The notes: generated by a model not told the origin, from the letters alone. Shown: positions 52,449 to 60,509, counted from the first letter of the stretch. The stretch is 64,000 nt of DNA from Archaeoglobus sulfaticallidus PM70-1 (GCF_000385565.1 NC_021169.1:992001-1056000), one strand, 5' to 3'. Program-made: numbers and translations.

Positions 52449-53650
52449 CACTCAATCCCCATGTTCAGTCCGAATTCTTCACGCATAAGGTTTGCGACTC
52501 CAAGCGCTACACCATCCACCTCGATGTCTTTGCCCTTCGCTCCATCTCCGACCACAAAGAGGTTTCTGAATTCAGTCTGATAGCCAGTATCCTTTCCGCT
52601 CATAACCCTGTTAACGGGCCAGTCATTGTGGTAGCTCTGAATTGCTATGATCTCGTATTCATGGCCCTTTAGTACTTCTTTCAGCTCGGCAATTCCTGCT
52701 TTGATCTCATCTTTTATTTGAGCCGGATGTCTAACGGGCTGATGTGCCATAAGCAGATGACCGTTTTCAGCTAAGCTGGGATCCGCATTGGTCACCTCGT
52801 TCATCCCGCTTATTTTCTCAACATCGAACGGGAAGCATATTCCAGTATGGCCTATGAAAGGCTCTTTTAAAGCGATCGAGTACTTTATACCTCTGCTCTC
52901 AACCACATCCTGTCTGCTGAAACCCAGAAGCTCCCTTGTCAGGGAATGCCCTATGTTCGATATGAATATGTCATAGTGTTTCTCCTCACCATCGACTTTC
53001 AGGCTCCTGATCTCCTTGTTTTCGTATATGAGCTTTTCTACGGGTTTTTTAAGGTATATATTCCCATCATTGCTTTTTATTATCTCAGCAAGCTCGGTAA
53101 CCACCTTTTTACACCCACCTATCGGAATTCCGGGACCTCCATATTTCAGAACCCTCTTGTAAATTTCATATATGTCTGAGAACTTTATCTGATCGGGATA
53201 GATGCTTAAAGACCACCCGAGAAATTTCTCAAAGAATTTAAGGGTGAAATCATCCATCTCCCTTGCATACTCATCCATCGTTCTGTCTATTCCGAATATT
53301 TTGTAGCCTATCAACCACTTGAAATACTTCAGCTTCGTTTTCCTCGGGAATGAAGAGCTTCTGATCTCTATCATCTCTCCATTCTGTAAAGCCACACCTT
53401 CTGGCTTTGAATCGACTATTTCCACATCTGTACCGATCCTTTTAAGCATTTTACCGAGAGGACCTCTTCTGCCGTGTGGGATCATGTGTAAAGCTCCGGT
53501 GCTGATCTCAAATCCTCTGTACTTTATGCTCGTGAACCTTCCGCCATAGAATCCCAGCTTTTCATATACATCAACAGCATAGCCCTTTTCCGACAGGATA
53601 GATGCCGACAGCAACCCCCCCAGTCCGGCACCTATGATAGCCACCCTCAT
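52448..53650 (-). CDS. FAD-dependent oxidoreductase, phytoene-desaturase-like
   Basis: A 400-residue flavoprotein. VAIIGAGLGGLLSASILSEKGYAVDVYEK at 3-31 is the dinucleotide-binding start, followed by FYGGRFTSIKYRGFEISTGALHMI near 33-56, a pattern of the CrtI/protoporphyrinogen oxidase/amine oxidase group, and C-terminal NLFVVGDGAKGKDIEVDGVALGVANLM near 365-391. Being next to a ferredoxin and a CcmAB exporter, it may process a tetrapyrrole or isoprenoid with ferredoxin as redox partner; this is only an inference from position. It overlaps ccmA. Confidence 0.82.
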   Translation of the reverse strand: MRVAIIGAGLGGLLSASILSEKGYAVDVYEKLGFYGGRFTSIKYRGFEISTGALHMIPHGRRGPLGKMLKRIGTDVEIVDSKPEGVALQNGEMIEIRSSSFPRKTKLKYFKWLIGYKIFGIDRTMDEYAREMDDFTLKFFEKFLGWSLSIYPDQIKFSDIYEIYKRVLKYGGPGIPIGGCKKVVTELAEIIKSNDGNIYLKKPVEKLIYENKEIRSLKVDGEEKHYDIFISNIGHSLTRELLGFSRQDVVESRGIKYSIALKEPFIGHTGICFPFDVEKISGMNEVTNADPSLAENGHLLMAHQPVRHPAQIKDEIKAGIAELKEVLKGHEYEIIAIQSYHNDWPVNRVMSGKDTGYQTEFRNLFVVGDGAKGKDIEVDGVALGVANLMREEFGLNMGIE

Positions 53651-53812
53651 TCACTCACCTATTGCAGACTTCGGACAGTAGTAAACGCACTTCAGGCAGG
53701 CTTTACATTTTTCTTCATCTATTTCAGCCTTCCCGAACACTTTTACAGCATCATATGGACAGATAAGCATGCAGAATGCACAGCCAACACACCTTTCAGC
53801 TTTAACTTCCAT
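53651..53812 (-). CDS. Small 2[4Fe-4S] ferredoxin (53 aa)
   Basis: A 53-residue ferredoxin easily overlooked because of its size. ATG 53812 to TGA 53651, with two clusters: ERCVGCAFCMLICPYDAV and EKCKACLKCVYYCPKSAI, both C-x2-C-x2-C-x3-C-P. Its stop TGA is followed immediately by the ATG of the FAD oxidoreductase, so it is very probably the electron carrier of that enzyme. Leaderless or short leader: TTTAAGTTTAT on the minus strand lies about 15-25 bases upstream. Confidence 0.85.
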   Translation of the reverse strand: MEVKAERCVGCAFCMLICPYDAVKVFGKAEIDEEKCKACLKCVYYCPKSAIGE

Positions 53813-53834
53813 GAGTTATACAAACAGAATAAAC

Positions 53835-54860
53835 TTAAAAGTATTTTTGCAGATTCAGGTGCCTTCTGATGTCAGAGGTTATGTAGTCCAGAACGCTTCC
53901 ACTAGCTTTATCGAGCTCGAGATGGGTTACAAGATGCTTATATTCTCCCCCAGCAATGCCATTTGCTATTATCGCCGCCCCCTCTGCAGATTGCTTGGAG
54001 ATCCCGAATCCCTCAAGCCTCTCACAGGTGAAGTCTTCAGCCATCTCCACGAATATTTTCCTGAACCTCGAATTCAAAAAATTCCTGCCAGACATCAATA
54101 TTCTGTCAGTGTTCTGAACATTCACAGCCCTCACACCCTTTAACAGGTATTCTGCTAACCAGACCAGCGAGTCTTCAGGCATCTCGCTAATGCTGTTCAC
54201 CTGAATGCCCATATCATGGAGATAGCTTTTGATACCACCACTGAAGAGCAATCTTTTTGGAAAGTCTCCAAGCAGGTATGCTAGCTCACCATCCATTGCT
54301 CCAAGAGATGAGAATGCAGGAAAAGATGAGCTGCCACCAAGTCCATCGATGATCTTTCCCCTGCTCACAGAGATGAAGGCGTTAAAACCATAACCAGACT
54401 CTACGAGTATGAAGTCCGCAGTACCCACATCCTCACACGAGTAGAGTGCAAGAACAACTGAACAGAGCTTGTCCGCAGTGCCCATATCGATTTTATTTAT
54501 CTTTCTGTATTCCGGGACTGTCGGGAGATGTATAACTGCCGGAATGGTATAGATCTCGAGATCAAGCTTTATGGCAACATCAATCAGGCTTCTCATTCCG
54601 ATCGCTTTTTCCTCGTCTTTATTGAGAGTCATCAGGAAAATGTCTTTCTCATCAAGCTCTGAGAACCTTTTGAATGGCAGACCATAGCCAGACAGGCCAG
54701 CATAAACATCCACTTCCAGATCGGCAAATATTTTCTTTACAGATTCGGGATCCTCTCTAACTGCAGAGGTTTCAATCTCTATCCTGTCGTGGGGTTCTGA
54801 ATCTTCAAGAATGAATATCTCGTAGCTCGATGTACCTGGATCTATTCCTGCGAATCTCAT
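53835..54860 (-). CDS. DUF1464 family protein (ASKHA-type, putative kinase)
   Basis: A 341-residue protein of the archaeal DUF1464 family, sometimes described as predicted butyrate kinase because of an actin-like ASKHA ATPase fold. It begins MRFAGIDPGTSSYEIFILED (phosphate-binding loop 1), with ADFILVESGYGFNAFISVSRGKI near 182 and a GG-rich stretch IDGLGGSSSFPAF near 206, and SAEGAAIIANGIAGG near 300. The substrate is unknown. I chose ATG 54860; the in-frame extension to 54968 codes for a low-quality tail. It is minus strand, convergent with nothing and divergent from the glycyl radical enzyme. Confidence 0.72.
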   Translation of the reverse strand: MRFAGIDPGTSSYEIFILEDSEPHDRIEIETSAVREDPESVKKIFADLEVDVYAGLSGYGLPFKRFSELDEKDIFLMTLNKDEEKAIGMRSLIDVAIKLDLEIYTIPAVIHLPTVPEYRKINKIDMGTADKLCSVVLALYSCEDVGTADFILVESGYGFNAFISVSRGKIIDGLGGSSSFPAFSSLGAMDGELAYLLGDFPKRLLFSGGIKSYLHDMGIQVNSISEMPEDSLVWLAEYLLKGVRAVNVQNTDRILMSGRNFLNSRFRKIFVEMAEDFTCERLEGFGISKQSAEGAAIIANGIAGGEYKHLVTHLELDKASGSVLDYITSDIRRHLNLQKYF

Positions 54861-55078
54861 TGATGTTCGTTGCTGTAAGGGGTTTAAATTTGTTTGTAAG
54901 TGTAAGCTCAAACGGTTGCCGGTTCCGGGTAGATTCTTGACATGAATCTGGAAGTGGAAATTGGACAATTCAGGAATTGGACAATTGATGGTGAGTGGAA
55001 AGAAAGATACTGGTATCCGACATGTTCTTTAAAGTATAAAACAGCAAAATTATTAAGTATTAATCTTGTATATTGTTC

Positions 55079-57400
55079 ATGGATAGGGTTAACAAACTCA
55101 TAACCAATATCCAGAAACCCCCAAGACTCAGCATAGAAAGATGCGTGCTTTATACGGAGTCGATGAAGGAGACAGAAGGCGAACCGATGCCGATCAGGCA
55201 GGCAAAGGCTTTGAAACACATTCTTGAAAACATTCCAGTTCAGATTCTCCCTCATGAGATTGTTGTCGGCACGATGCTCCCGGATCCTCCTGGGGCAATC
55301 CTCTTCCCCGAAGGTGTGGGATTGAGGATAATCAACGAACTTGAAAGTCTACCATCCAGAGAAACAAACAGACTTATTGTAAGGGAGGAGGACGCAAGAA
55401 TTCTGAGAGAGGAAATTGCCCCATACTGGCAGAGCAGAAACATCGAGGCATTCGCCTCACAACTCATGCCAGAAATAATAGAGGTTCTCTATACTGGATC
55501 TGTTTTTGTTTTAACGGAATTCGCCGGCATATCCCATATTGCAGTAAATTACCCATATCTCCTGAAGAGGGGTTTCAGGTGGTTTATTGAAGAAAGCAGA
55601 AGGAATGTTGTCGAGCTTGAAGATAACGGGTGCTGGGATGCCCCCAAGCTGGTGTTTTACAAAACCGCTGAAATTGTCAGCGAGGCAATGATAAGCTATG
55701 CAAACAGGTATGCAAAGCTCGCAGAGAAGATGGCTGATGAAGCGGATGACGAAAGACGGGAGGAGCTCTTGAGAATTGCTGAAATTTGCAGGAGAGTTCC
55801 GGCAGAGAAGCCTGAGAGCTTTCATGAGGCTGTACAGTTTGTCTGGTTTGTTCAGTCTGCCCTTCATCAGGAAAACTATGAACAGGGAATTTCAATGGGA
55901 AGAATTGACCAGTATCTGCTACCGTACTACCTGAAAGATCTCAAAGAAGGGCGAATTGACAGGAAACAGGCTTTCGAGATTCTGGCAAATCTATGGATTA
56001 AGACGAACGAGATCGTCCCACCATTCGACTCTCTCCTTGAGCTTTATTTCTCGGGACAGGCGACGAATCAGGCACTGACGATTGGTGGAATTGATGCAAA
56101 CGGAAATGATGCGACAAACGATCTCTCCTACCTCATGCTTGAGGTCACAAAGGCTGTACCATTGAGACAGCCAAATGTTCATGTCAGAGTTAGCTCAAAA
56201 ACCCCTGACAGCTTCTTAGATGTCCTGGCTGATCTTATCGCTGAAGGGAAAAACAACATAGGGATTTTTAATGATGAGGTGATCTTCAAAGCCCTTAGAT
56301 CTGCCGGTGTGGAGGAAGAAGATTTGTGGAACTATTCCACAGTAGGCTGCGTTGAGATTGCTCCTTTCGGGAACAGCTTCACATCCAGTGATGCTGCTTT
56401 AATAAACCTGGCTAAAGCCCTTGAATACGCTCTTAATGAGGGAACAGACATAATGTTCGGATACAGATTTGGCTTAGAGATCAAAAAACCTGAGAGTCTA
56501 GAGGAAGTTATAGATGCCTTCAGGAAGCAGCTTGCTCATATAATCAAGAAGGTGGTAAAAGGATCCAACATCCTTGAATATGCAAACGCAAGCGTTAAAC
56601 CCACACCATTACTTTCACTCTGTATCGAGGATTGCTTCGAGAAGGGCGTTGATGTTACATTGGGCGGAGCAAAGTACAACTTTACCGGCATACAGGCGGT
56701 AGGTATCGCTGATGTGGCGGATTCTCTCGCAGCGATAGAACTCGCTATAAAGAAGGGTTACAGCCTTGATGAGATCATCGAAGCGTGCAGAAGCAATTTC
56801 AATGGTTATGAAGAGCTCCGTTCCCTCCTCCTCAATGCACCCAAATACGGCAACGACAGCGAGGCGGACAGGTATGCTAAATTGGTTCTCGAAATGTACT
56901 GTGAAGAGGTCTCCAGATACAGAAATTTCAGGGGAGGAAGGTTTACCGCTGGCTGTTATCCGATGACAACGAATGTAGCCTTCGGCTTCATGACTTCTGC
57001 ATTGCCATCTGGCAGAATGCAGGGCAGCGCTTTAAACAGTGGAGTTTCACCAAGCACTGGAATGGATAGAGAAGGAGTAACAGCAGCGATAAAATCCGCA
57101 TGCAAGCTGAATTATGAGATGCTGTCAAACGGCTCATCTCTCACGGTCAATCTCGATTCCGGAATCCTGGGTGCCAAGGGAAAAGATGTTATAAAAGCCC
57201 TCATAAGGAGCTTTGTGGATCTTGGAGGTATGCACATTCAGTTTAATGTGCTCAATCAGGATCTGCTCAAGAAGGCTCAGGAAGAACCTGAAAAGTACAG
57301 GTGGCTGCTCGTTAGAGTTGCAGGATGGAGCGCATATTTCGTTGAACTTTCAAAGGCTGTTCAGGATGAGTTGATAGCAAGGATTTCCTGTAAGATGTGA
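55079..57400 (+). CDS. Glycyl radical enzyme (PFL2/dehydratase-like, substrate unknown)
   Basis: A 773-residue glycyl radical enzyme. Active-site Cys424 in STVGCVEIAPFGNSFTSSD; the following Val-Glu (CVE) places it with dehydratase/lyase types (glycerol or choline type), not pyruvate formate-lyase, which has two adjacent Cys. Radical Gly749 lies in LLVRVAGWSAYFVEL. The A. fulgidus relative PFL2 has a known structure but no assigned substrate. The dehydratase branch normally reads C-V-E-P; Ile replaces Pro here. Oxygen-sensitive, so the host is an anaerobe. Start ATG 55079; the activase begins two bases after the stop. Confidence 0.9.
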   Translation: MDRVNKLITNIQKPPRLSIERCVLYTESMKETEGEPMPIRQAKALKHILENIPVQILPHEIVVGTMLPDPPGAILFPEGVGLRIINELESLPSRETNRLIVREEDARILREEIAPYWQSRNIEAFASQLMPEIIEVLYTGSVFVLTEFAGISHIAVNYPYLLKRGFRWFIEESRRNVVELEDNGCWDAPKLVFYKTAEIVSEAMISYANRYAKLAEKMADEADDERREELLRIAEICRRVPAEKPESFHEAVQFVWFVQSALHQENYEQGISMGRIDQYLLPYYLKDLKEGRIDRKQAFEILANLWIKTNEIVPPFDSLLELYFSGQATNQALTIGGIDANGNDATNDLSYLMLEVTKAVPLRQPNVHVRVSSKTPDSFLDVLADLIAEGKNNIGIFNDEVIFKALRSAGVEEEDLWNYSTVGCVEIAPFGNSFTSSDAALINLAKALEYALNEGTDIMFGYRFGLEIKKPESLEEVIDAFRKQLAHIIKKVVKGSNILEYANASVKPTPLLSLCIEDCFEKGVDVTLGGAKYNFTGIQAVGIADVADSLAAIELAIKKGYSLDEIIEACRSNFNGYEELRSLLLNAPKYGNDSEADRYAKLVLEMYCEEVSRYRNFRGGRFTAGCYPMTTNVAFGFMTSALPSGRMQGSALNSGVSPSTGMDREGVTAAIKSACKLNYEMLSNGSSLTVNLDSGILGAKGKDVIKALIRSFVDLGGMHIQFNVLNQDLLKKAQEEPEKYRWLLVRVAGWSAYFVELSKAVQDELIARISCKM

Positions 57401-57402
57401 TT

Positions 57403-58302
57403 ATGAAGGGCAGAATCTTCAGAATCCAGCGTTTCTCGATCCACGATGGGTATGGCATAAGAACCACAGTATTTCTGAAAGGGTGCCCCCTCAGATGCGT
57501 GTGGTGCCATAACCCGGAGTCTCAGCGATTTGATATTGATCTGGCTTATAGAGAGGATATGTGTACTGGCTGCTTAAGTTGCATCGAGGTATGTGAGAGA
57601 GATGCTCTTCTCTGGGAAGGTGAAAGAGTATCGGTAAACAGCGATCTCTGTAACGGCTGTGGAGCGTGTGTGGAGAACTGTAGCAACAATGCACTTATCC
57701 TATATGGATACGATATAGAGGCGGAAGATGTGATCAGAGAGGTTGAAAAGGATTTGATTTTTTACAGGAATTCCAGCGGTGGTGTAACATTCTCGGGTGG
57801 AGAGCCGTACTTCCAGACTGATTTTCTCCTTGAGCTGCTGAGGCTGTGTCGGGAGAGGGGGATCAGCACGGCTGTTGACACCTCTGGATACACACGATGG
57901 GAGAACATCGAGAAGAGTTTGAACCTCGTCGACCTCTTTCTCTACGATTTGAAAGATTACGACAGTCAGAGACATCTGAGATTTACTGGAGTTGATAACA
58001 GAACTATTCTGGAGAATCTCGAAAAACTGGTTAAGACCGCAGAGGTTGTTGTGCGAATACCATTCATTCCATCATGCAACTTTCAGAGTGAAAGGGACTT
58101 TCAGGGGTTCCTTGAATTGCTGATAAAGCTGGATGTGGAAAGAGTGGACGTGCTGCCGTATCATTCTTTATCTCGGGACAAGTACAGGTGGCTTGACATG
58201 GAATTTTATGATGTCAGGGATAAGTTAAAACCAAACCATGAAGACTTTGCCGATATGATCCGGAATGCGGGCTTCAAAGTAAGTACTGGTGGATACTTCT
58301 GA
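57403..58302 (+). CDS. Glycyl radical enzyme activase (radical SAM)
   Basis: A 299-residue radical-SAM protein that abstracts hydrogen from the Gly of the partner enzyme. FLKGCPLRCVWCHNPES near 23-39 has the C-x3-C-x2-C cluster for SAM. Residues 53-100 insert two ferredoxin motifs (CTGCLSCIEVCERDAL and CNGCGACVENCSNNAL) as in the glycerol/choline-type activases, not in PflA, supporting the dehydratase assignment of the partner. GGVTFSGGEPYFQ near 125 and DLFLYDLKDYDSQRHLRFTG near 180 complete the fold. Encoded directly downstream of the partner and surely co-transcribed. Confidence 0.93.
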   Translation: MKGRIFRIQRFSIHDGYGIRTTVFLKGCPLRCVWCHNPESQRFDIDLAYREDMCTGCLSCIEVCERDALLWEGERVSVNSDLCNGCGACVENCSNNALILYGYDIEAEDVIREVEKDLIFYRNSSGGVTFSGGEPYFQTDFLLELLRLCRERGISTAVDTSGYTRWENIEKSLNLVDLFLYDLKDYDSQRHLRFTGVDNRTILENLEKLVKTAEVVVRIPFIPSCNFQSERDFQGFLELLIKLDVERVDVLPYHSLSRDKYRWLDMEFYDVRDKLKPNHEDFADMIRNAGFKVSTGGYF

Positions 58303-58517
58303 GCAATTGTGCAACAGGCATTAAGATGGGTAAACAATACGCAGAACTTTTGATTCCTGAACACAGCGCTACATGCCAAAAGATTTGGTGAATCTCTGGC
58401 ATTTTTCCTGGAGGATTGATGATCATTTGTTTAGAACGGCTAAGAGGTGGTTCTCCCTCGATCCAGCTCGAACTTGATTTTTCGAGAGCTTTGGGTTTCT
58501 GAGTAGGATCCTAGGAT

Positions 58518-58883
58518 GTGTTTAGCTTGGTCCTGCTTTTCAAACCCGAACATGTACAACCCATCCTATCTGGCCTCAAAACACAGACCAGGATGGTGTG
58601 GAAAAAGCCACGAGTGAAGGTTGGCGGGATATACAAGGCAAAGACAAAGCTTTTCAGTAAAGATTACTTTGCCCTGCTGAGAGTTACAAGGCTTAGAAAA
58701 GAGAGGTTAGGAGACATCTCTCCCGAGGATGCTCAAGCGGAGGGAGGCTACAGCATCGAACAGTTCAAACGAATCTGGAAAGAAATCAATGGCTCGTGGG
58801 ATCCTGAACAAGAGGTTTGGGTAGTCGAGTTCGAGATGCTCGATCAAGCTCGATGCAACAAAGCGGGCGATAGGGGTAAGTAA
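58518..58883 (+). CDS. ASCH-domain-like protein
   Basis: A 121-residue protein with the ASCH pattern: FKPEHVQPILSGLKTQTRMVWKKPRVKVGGIYKAKT near 8-43 (the G-x-K-x-x-T-x-R loop in GLKTQTR) and SKDYFALLRVTRLRKERLGDI near 47-67. ASCH domains bind RNA or modified nucleotides; the precise role is unknown, and phages and mobile elements often carry them. GTG 58518 opens the frame, and TTG 58527 is an alternative. It is the first gene of the accessory region. Confidence 0.7.
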   Translation: MFSLVLLFKPEHVQPILSGLKTQTRMVWKKPRVKVGGIYKAKTKLFSKDYFALLRVTRLRKERLGDISPEDAQAEGGYSIEQFKRIWKEINGSWDPEQEVWVVEFEMLDQARCNKAGDRGK

Positions 58884-59007
58884 ACCCTTCAGTTAACACC
58901 TTAGATAAGGTTTTGGTACAAATATACAATGTGACTTGTTATAAAACTGTATAGACAGGGAAGAGGTATATTGCTAAGTTCACTGAGAACCTGTTGTTTT
59001 GAAAAAA

Positions 59008-59394
59008 TTAGATTGTCCTAATATAAAGCTGTCGTAATATCGAATAGAATCCGTCAATACTACTTATCTGCTCTTTTTCGAGTTCTTTTACTATTTCTTC
59101 CAATCTTTTTTTAGTTTCTAACCATTCGTCGAGCAGTTCATTTGCTTTATCTACATCTGTCACAATCCCATTTAAACTATCGACAGTCATGTATCTGTGT
59201 ATTTCAAAAATATCATCCTTCTTTATTAAAGCTCCATACACAAAAAAGTCATCTGCTACTTCGATAGTACCACCCGCTGGTATTGTTAGAGAACTAATCT
59301 TACCATCTATTTCCTCTTTTTTAGCTATCAAGCTTACAAACTCGTTTATTAATTCCAATATTTTTTCTGCATTCATAATATGTTTAGTGCTCAT
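59008..59394 (-). CDS. Hypothetical coiled-coil protein
   Basis: A 128-residue protein I do not recognise. Residues 1-35 and 80-128 are amphipathic helices (ILELINEFVSLIAKKEEID; LLDEWLETKKRLEEIVKELE) around a beta part with IPAGGTIEVADDFFVYGALIKKD near 37-59. The shape vaguely recalls prefoldin-like coiled-coil proteins. Its 5' side is directly joined to one of two 37-base direct repeats (59400-59436), which may supply its promoter. An ATG at 59373 (MNAEKILEL) could also be the start. Confidence 0.5.
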   Translation of the reverse strand: MSTKHIMNAEKILELINEFVSLIAKKEEIDGKISSLTIPAGGTIEVADDFFVYGALIKKDDIFEIHRYMTVDSLNGIVTDVDKANELLDEWLETKKRLEEIVKELEKEQISSIDGFYSILRQLYIRTI

Positions 59395-59399
59395 CTCAT

Positions 59400-59436
59400 G
59401 TTTAACTTTTACTACAACACTGAAACATTTCCTCCA
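59400..59436. repeat. 37-bp direct repeat, copy 1
   Basis: Begins GTTTAACTTTTACTA, continues ACTGAAACATTT and ends TCCAA; copy 2 at 59712-59748 differs at only about four positions. The offset is 312 bases. Copy 1 lies just before the start of the minus-strand ORF 59008-59394; read on the minus strand the TTGTAGTAAAAG part may act as promoter. Two copies are too few for a CRISPR. They bracket the candidate RNA gene. Confidence 0.7.
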
Positions 59437-59500
59437 ATCTTTCCAAAAATCTGGTCAAAGAAACTCTTCTACTACTTTTTCAATCCTAGGAAAGTATTAT

Positions 59501-59527
59501 TGACAACAATGTAAAATTAAGTTGTCA
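59501..59527. repeat. Inverted repeat TGACAAC/GTTGTCA upstream of the RNA candidate
   Basis: TGACAAC (59501-59507) and GTTGTCA (59521-59527) with a 13-base spacer, ending seven bases before the TATA-like box at 59534. The ten-base TATTGACAAC (59498-59507) also occurs inside the RNA candidate (59645-59654), so the motifs are related. It could be an operator or a further RNA hairpin. Confidence 0.4.
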
Positions 59528-59533
59528 GAAGTG

Positions 59534-59541
59534 TTATATAG
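59534..59541 (+). promoter_or_regulatory. TATA-like box for the candidate RNA gene
   Basis: TTATATAG centred at about 59537.5, preceded by AGAAG. Transcription would begin near 59560-59564, and the first base of the closing helix is 59561. The surroundings have no long ORF on the plus strand. Confidence 0.4.
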
Positions 59542-59560
59542 TGTGCCATCCTGTTGTATT

Positions 59561-59660
59561 AGAGGCGAAAGTTAAACCTTGAGTAACTGACGGATTTACT
59601 TGAGGAATAACTGAGGATGGATTAGCCATCCATTGTCAAAACCGTATTGACAACGCCTCT
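59561..59660 (+). ncRNA. Candidate structured RNA, multi-branch fold, no known family
   Basis: Four helices can form at the same time. Closing stem AGAGGCG (59561-59567) with CGCCTCT (59654-59660). Hairpin A CCTTGAGTAA (59577-59586) with TTACTTGAGG (59596-59605), using two G-U pairs that favour the plus strand. Hairpin B GGATGG/CCATCC (59615-59620, 59626-59631). Hairpin C TTGTCAA/TTGACAA (59633-59639, 59647-59653), directly stacked on the closing stem. TTTTT follows at 59671-59675. It has tRNA-like arrangement but no T-loop or anticodon match. It fits no tRNA, C/D, H/ACA or riboswitch pattern I know. Confidence 0.4.
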
Positions 59661-59670
59661 CACCTGGCTG

Positions 59671-59675
59671 TTTTT
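59671..59675 (+). terminator. T-run after the RNA candidate
   Basis: GTTTTTC ten bases after the closing helix. Archaeal RNA polymerase ends on T-runs, so this would define a transcript of about 110-115 bases. Confidence 0.3.
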
Positions 59676-59711
59676 CAATTAGAGGTTAATAATTCAAATT
59701 GTAAGCAACAA

Positions 59712-59748
59712 GTTTAACTTTTACTATAAAACTGAAACATTTTATCCA
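59712..59748. repeat. 37-bp direct repeat, copy 2
   Basis: Second copy of the repeat at 59400-59436 in the same orientation. On the minus strand it reads TTTTATAGTAAAAG, a better TATA box than in copy 1, but there is no ORF next to it. It closes the 312-base module with the candidate RNA. Confidence 0.7.
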
Positions 59749-59795
59749 AGTCATCTGCACAGCCCACCTCAGAAAAACCCTCTCTTGCCTCAATT

Positions 59796-59829
59796 CACAC
59801 TCCCCTTCTTTTTCAGCCTTTAAATACTC
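59796..59829 (+). promoter_or_regulatory. Promoter cassette, copy A
   Basis: CACACTCCCCTTC followed by TTTTTCAGCCTTTAAATACT. It matches copies at 60510 and 63752: a CACACCCC block, a T-rich BRE-like block and CTTTAWATACT as TATA. An ATG lies at 59851, 32 bases after the TTTA, but its frame closes after eight codons, so the gene it served is gone. Confidence 0.6.
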
Positions 59830-60025
59830 TCAAATTCAACTTTTCCAAAAATGAGTATTTCTGGAAGACCATGTTAGCTCTGAAATCATACCTGTTTGAG
59901 CTTGCTTTGCAAGACCGAAAATTATAATCGGGAGATAATCGCTTAATAAGCCCAACTCAGCAGCAGATGTACCAGCTCATGGGCATTATCGGCCAACTTT
60001 CCAAGAGGGTCTGAGGTAGGAAAAG

Positions 60026-60032
60026 TTTATAG
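60026..60032 (+). promoter_or_regulatory. TATA box of the 60055 gene
   Basis: TTTATAG preceded by AAAAG as BRE, 29 bases before ATG 60055, the standard spacing of leaderless archaeal genes. Confidence 0.5.
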
Positions 60033-60054
60033 AGGTACAAAACATAAAGAAACA

Positions 60055-60324
60055 ATGGTCAAAATATCCGAGATCGATGCAAAATCGATGTGGGATAATA
60101 CAAAACAAGATCTTCCAGCGCATCAACGTATTCTAAGCGAAATAGTATTTTCTAATGCCGGTTCTCACAAAGTTTGCTGGATTTGTGGGAATGAGAAAGA
60201 CATCTTCTTGATATCTTCTGTTATGGATAATGGGAAGCAGATGCAAGCCATACTCTGTGAGAACTGCCTGATGATTCAGGAAAATACGGGTCTAAGAGTT
60301 GTTGAGAGTGAAAAGATAGAATAA
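60055..60324 (+). CDS. Hypothetical Zn-ribbon-like small protein
   Basis: An 89-residue protein with C-x2-C at HKVCWICGNEKDIF (near 40-53) and C-x2-C at AILCENCLMIQ (near 70-80), so a single zinc ribbon is likely. N-terminal helix DAKSMWDNTKQDLPAHQRILSEI. No family name. The leaderless TATA at 60026 supports a real gene. Confidence 0.55.
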   Translation: MVKISEIDAKSMWDNTKQDLPAHQRILSEIVFSNAGSHKVCWICGNEKDIFLISSVMDNGKQMQAILCENCLMIQENTGLRVVESEKIE

Positions 60325-60509
60325 CTCGAAAATTGCATTGTCTAAACATTCAGGAAAAGCTTTGAACCGTACAAAAGTATTGAGCCCAAAAAATTTACAA
60401 ATTTACAATTTTCTTTTTCAGTTGATTCATTACTCACCGTTTCTAGCATAGAAATGTAGGAAACCCAAACATCACACAGCCAAAAAGGACACGATCCTCG
60501 GCTTTTACC

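Noticed and set aside
55079-57400. Benzylsuccinate synthase or pyruvate formate-lyase
   Set aside because: The active site reads CVE with a single Cys, and the activase has ferredoxin inserts; pyruvate formate-lyase has two Cys. No small Bss subunits are encoded nearby.
58303-58517. Possible insertion sequence end between the activase and the ASCH gene
   Set aside because: No terminal inverted repeat or target duplication could be found.
59561-59660. Degenerate tRNA
   Set aside because: The closing stem has seven pairs and the last arm has a seven-base loop directly next to it, but the loop is AACCGTA, the T stem would have seven pairs, and there is no anticodon arm of five pairs. It is not a tRNA.
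59400-59748. CRISPR array
   Set aside because: Only two repeat copies, 312 bases apart, with no regular spacers and no cas gene in the window.
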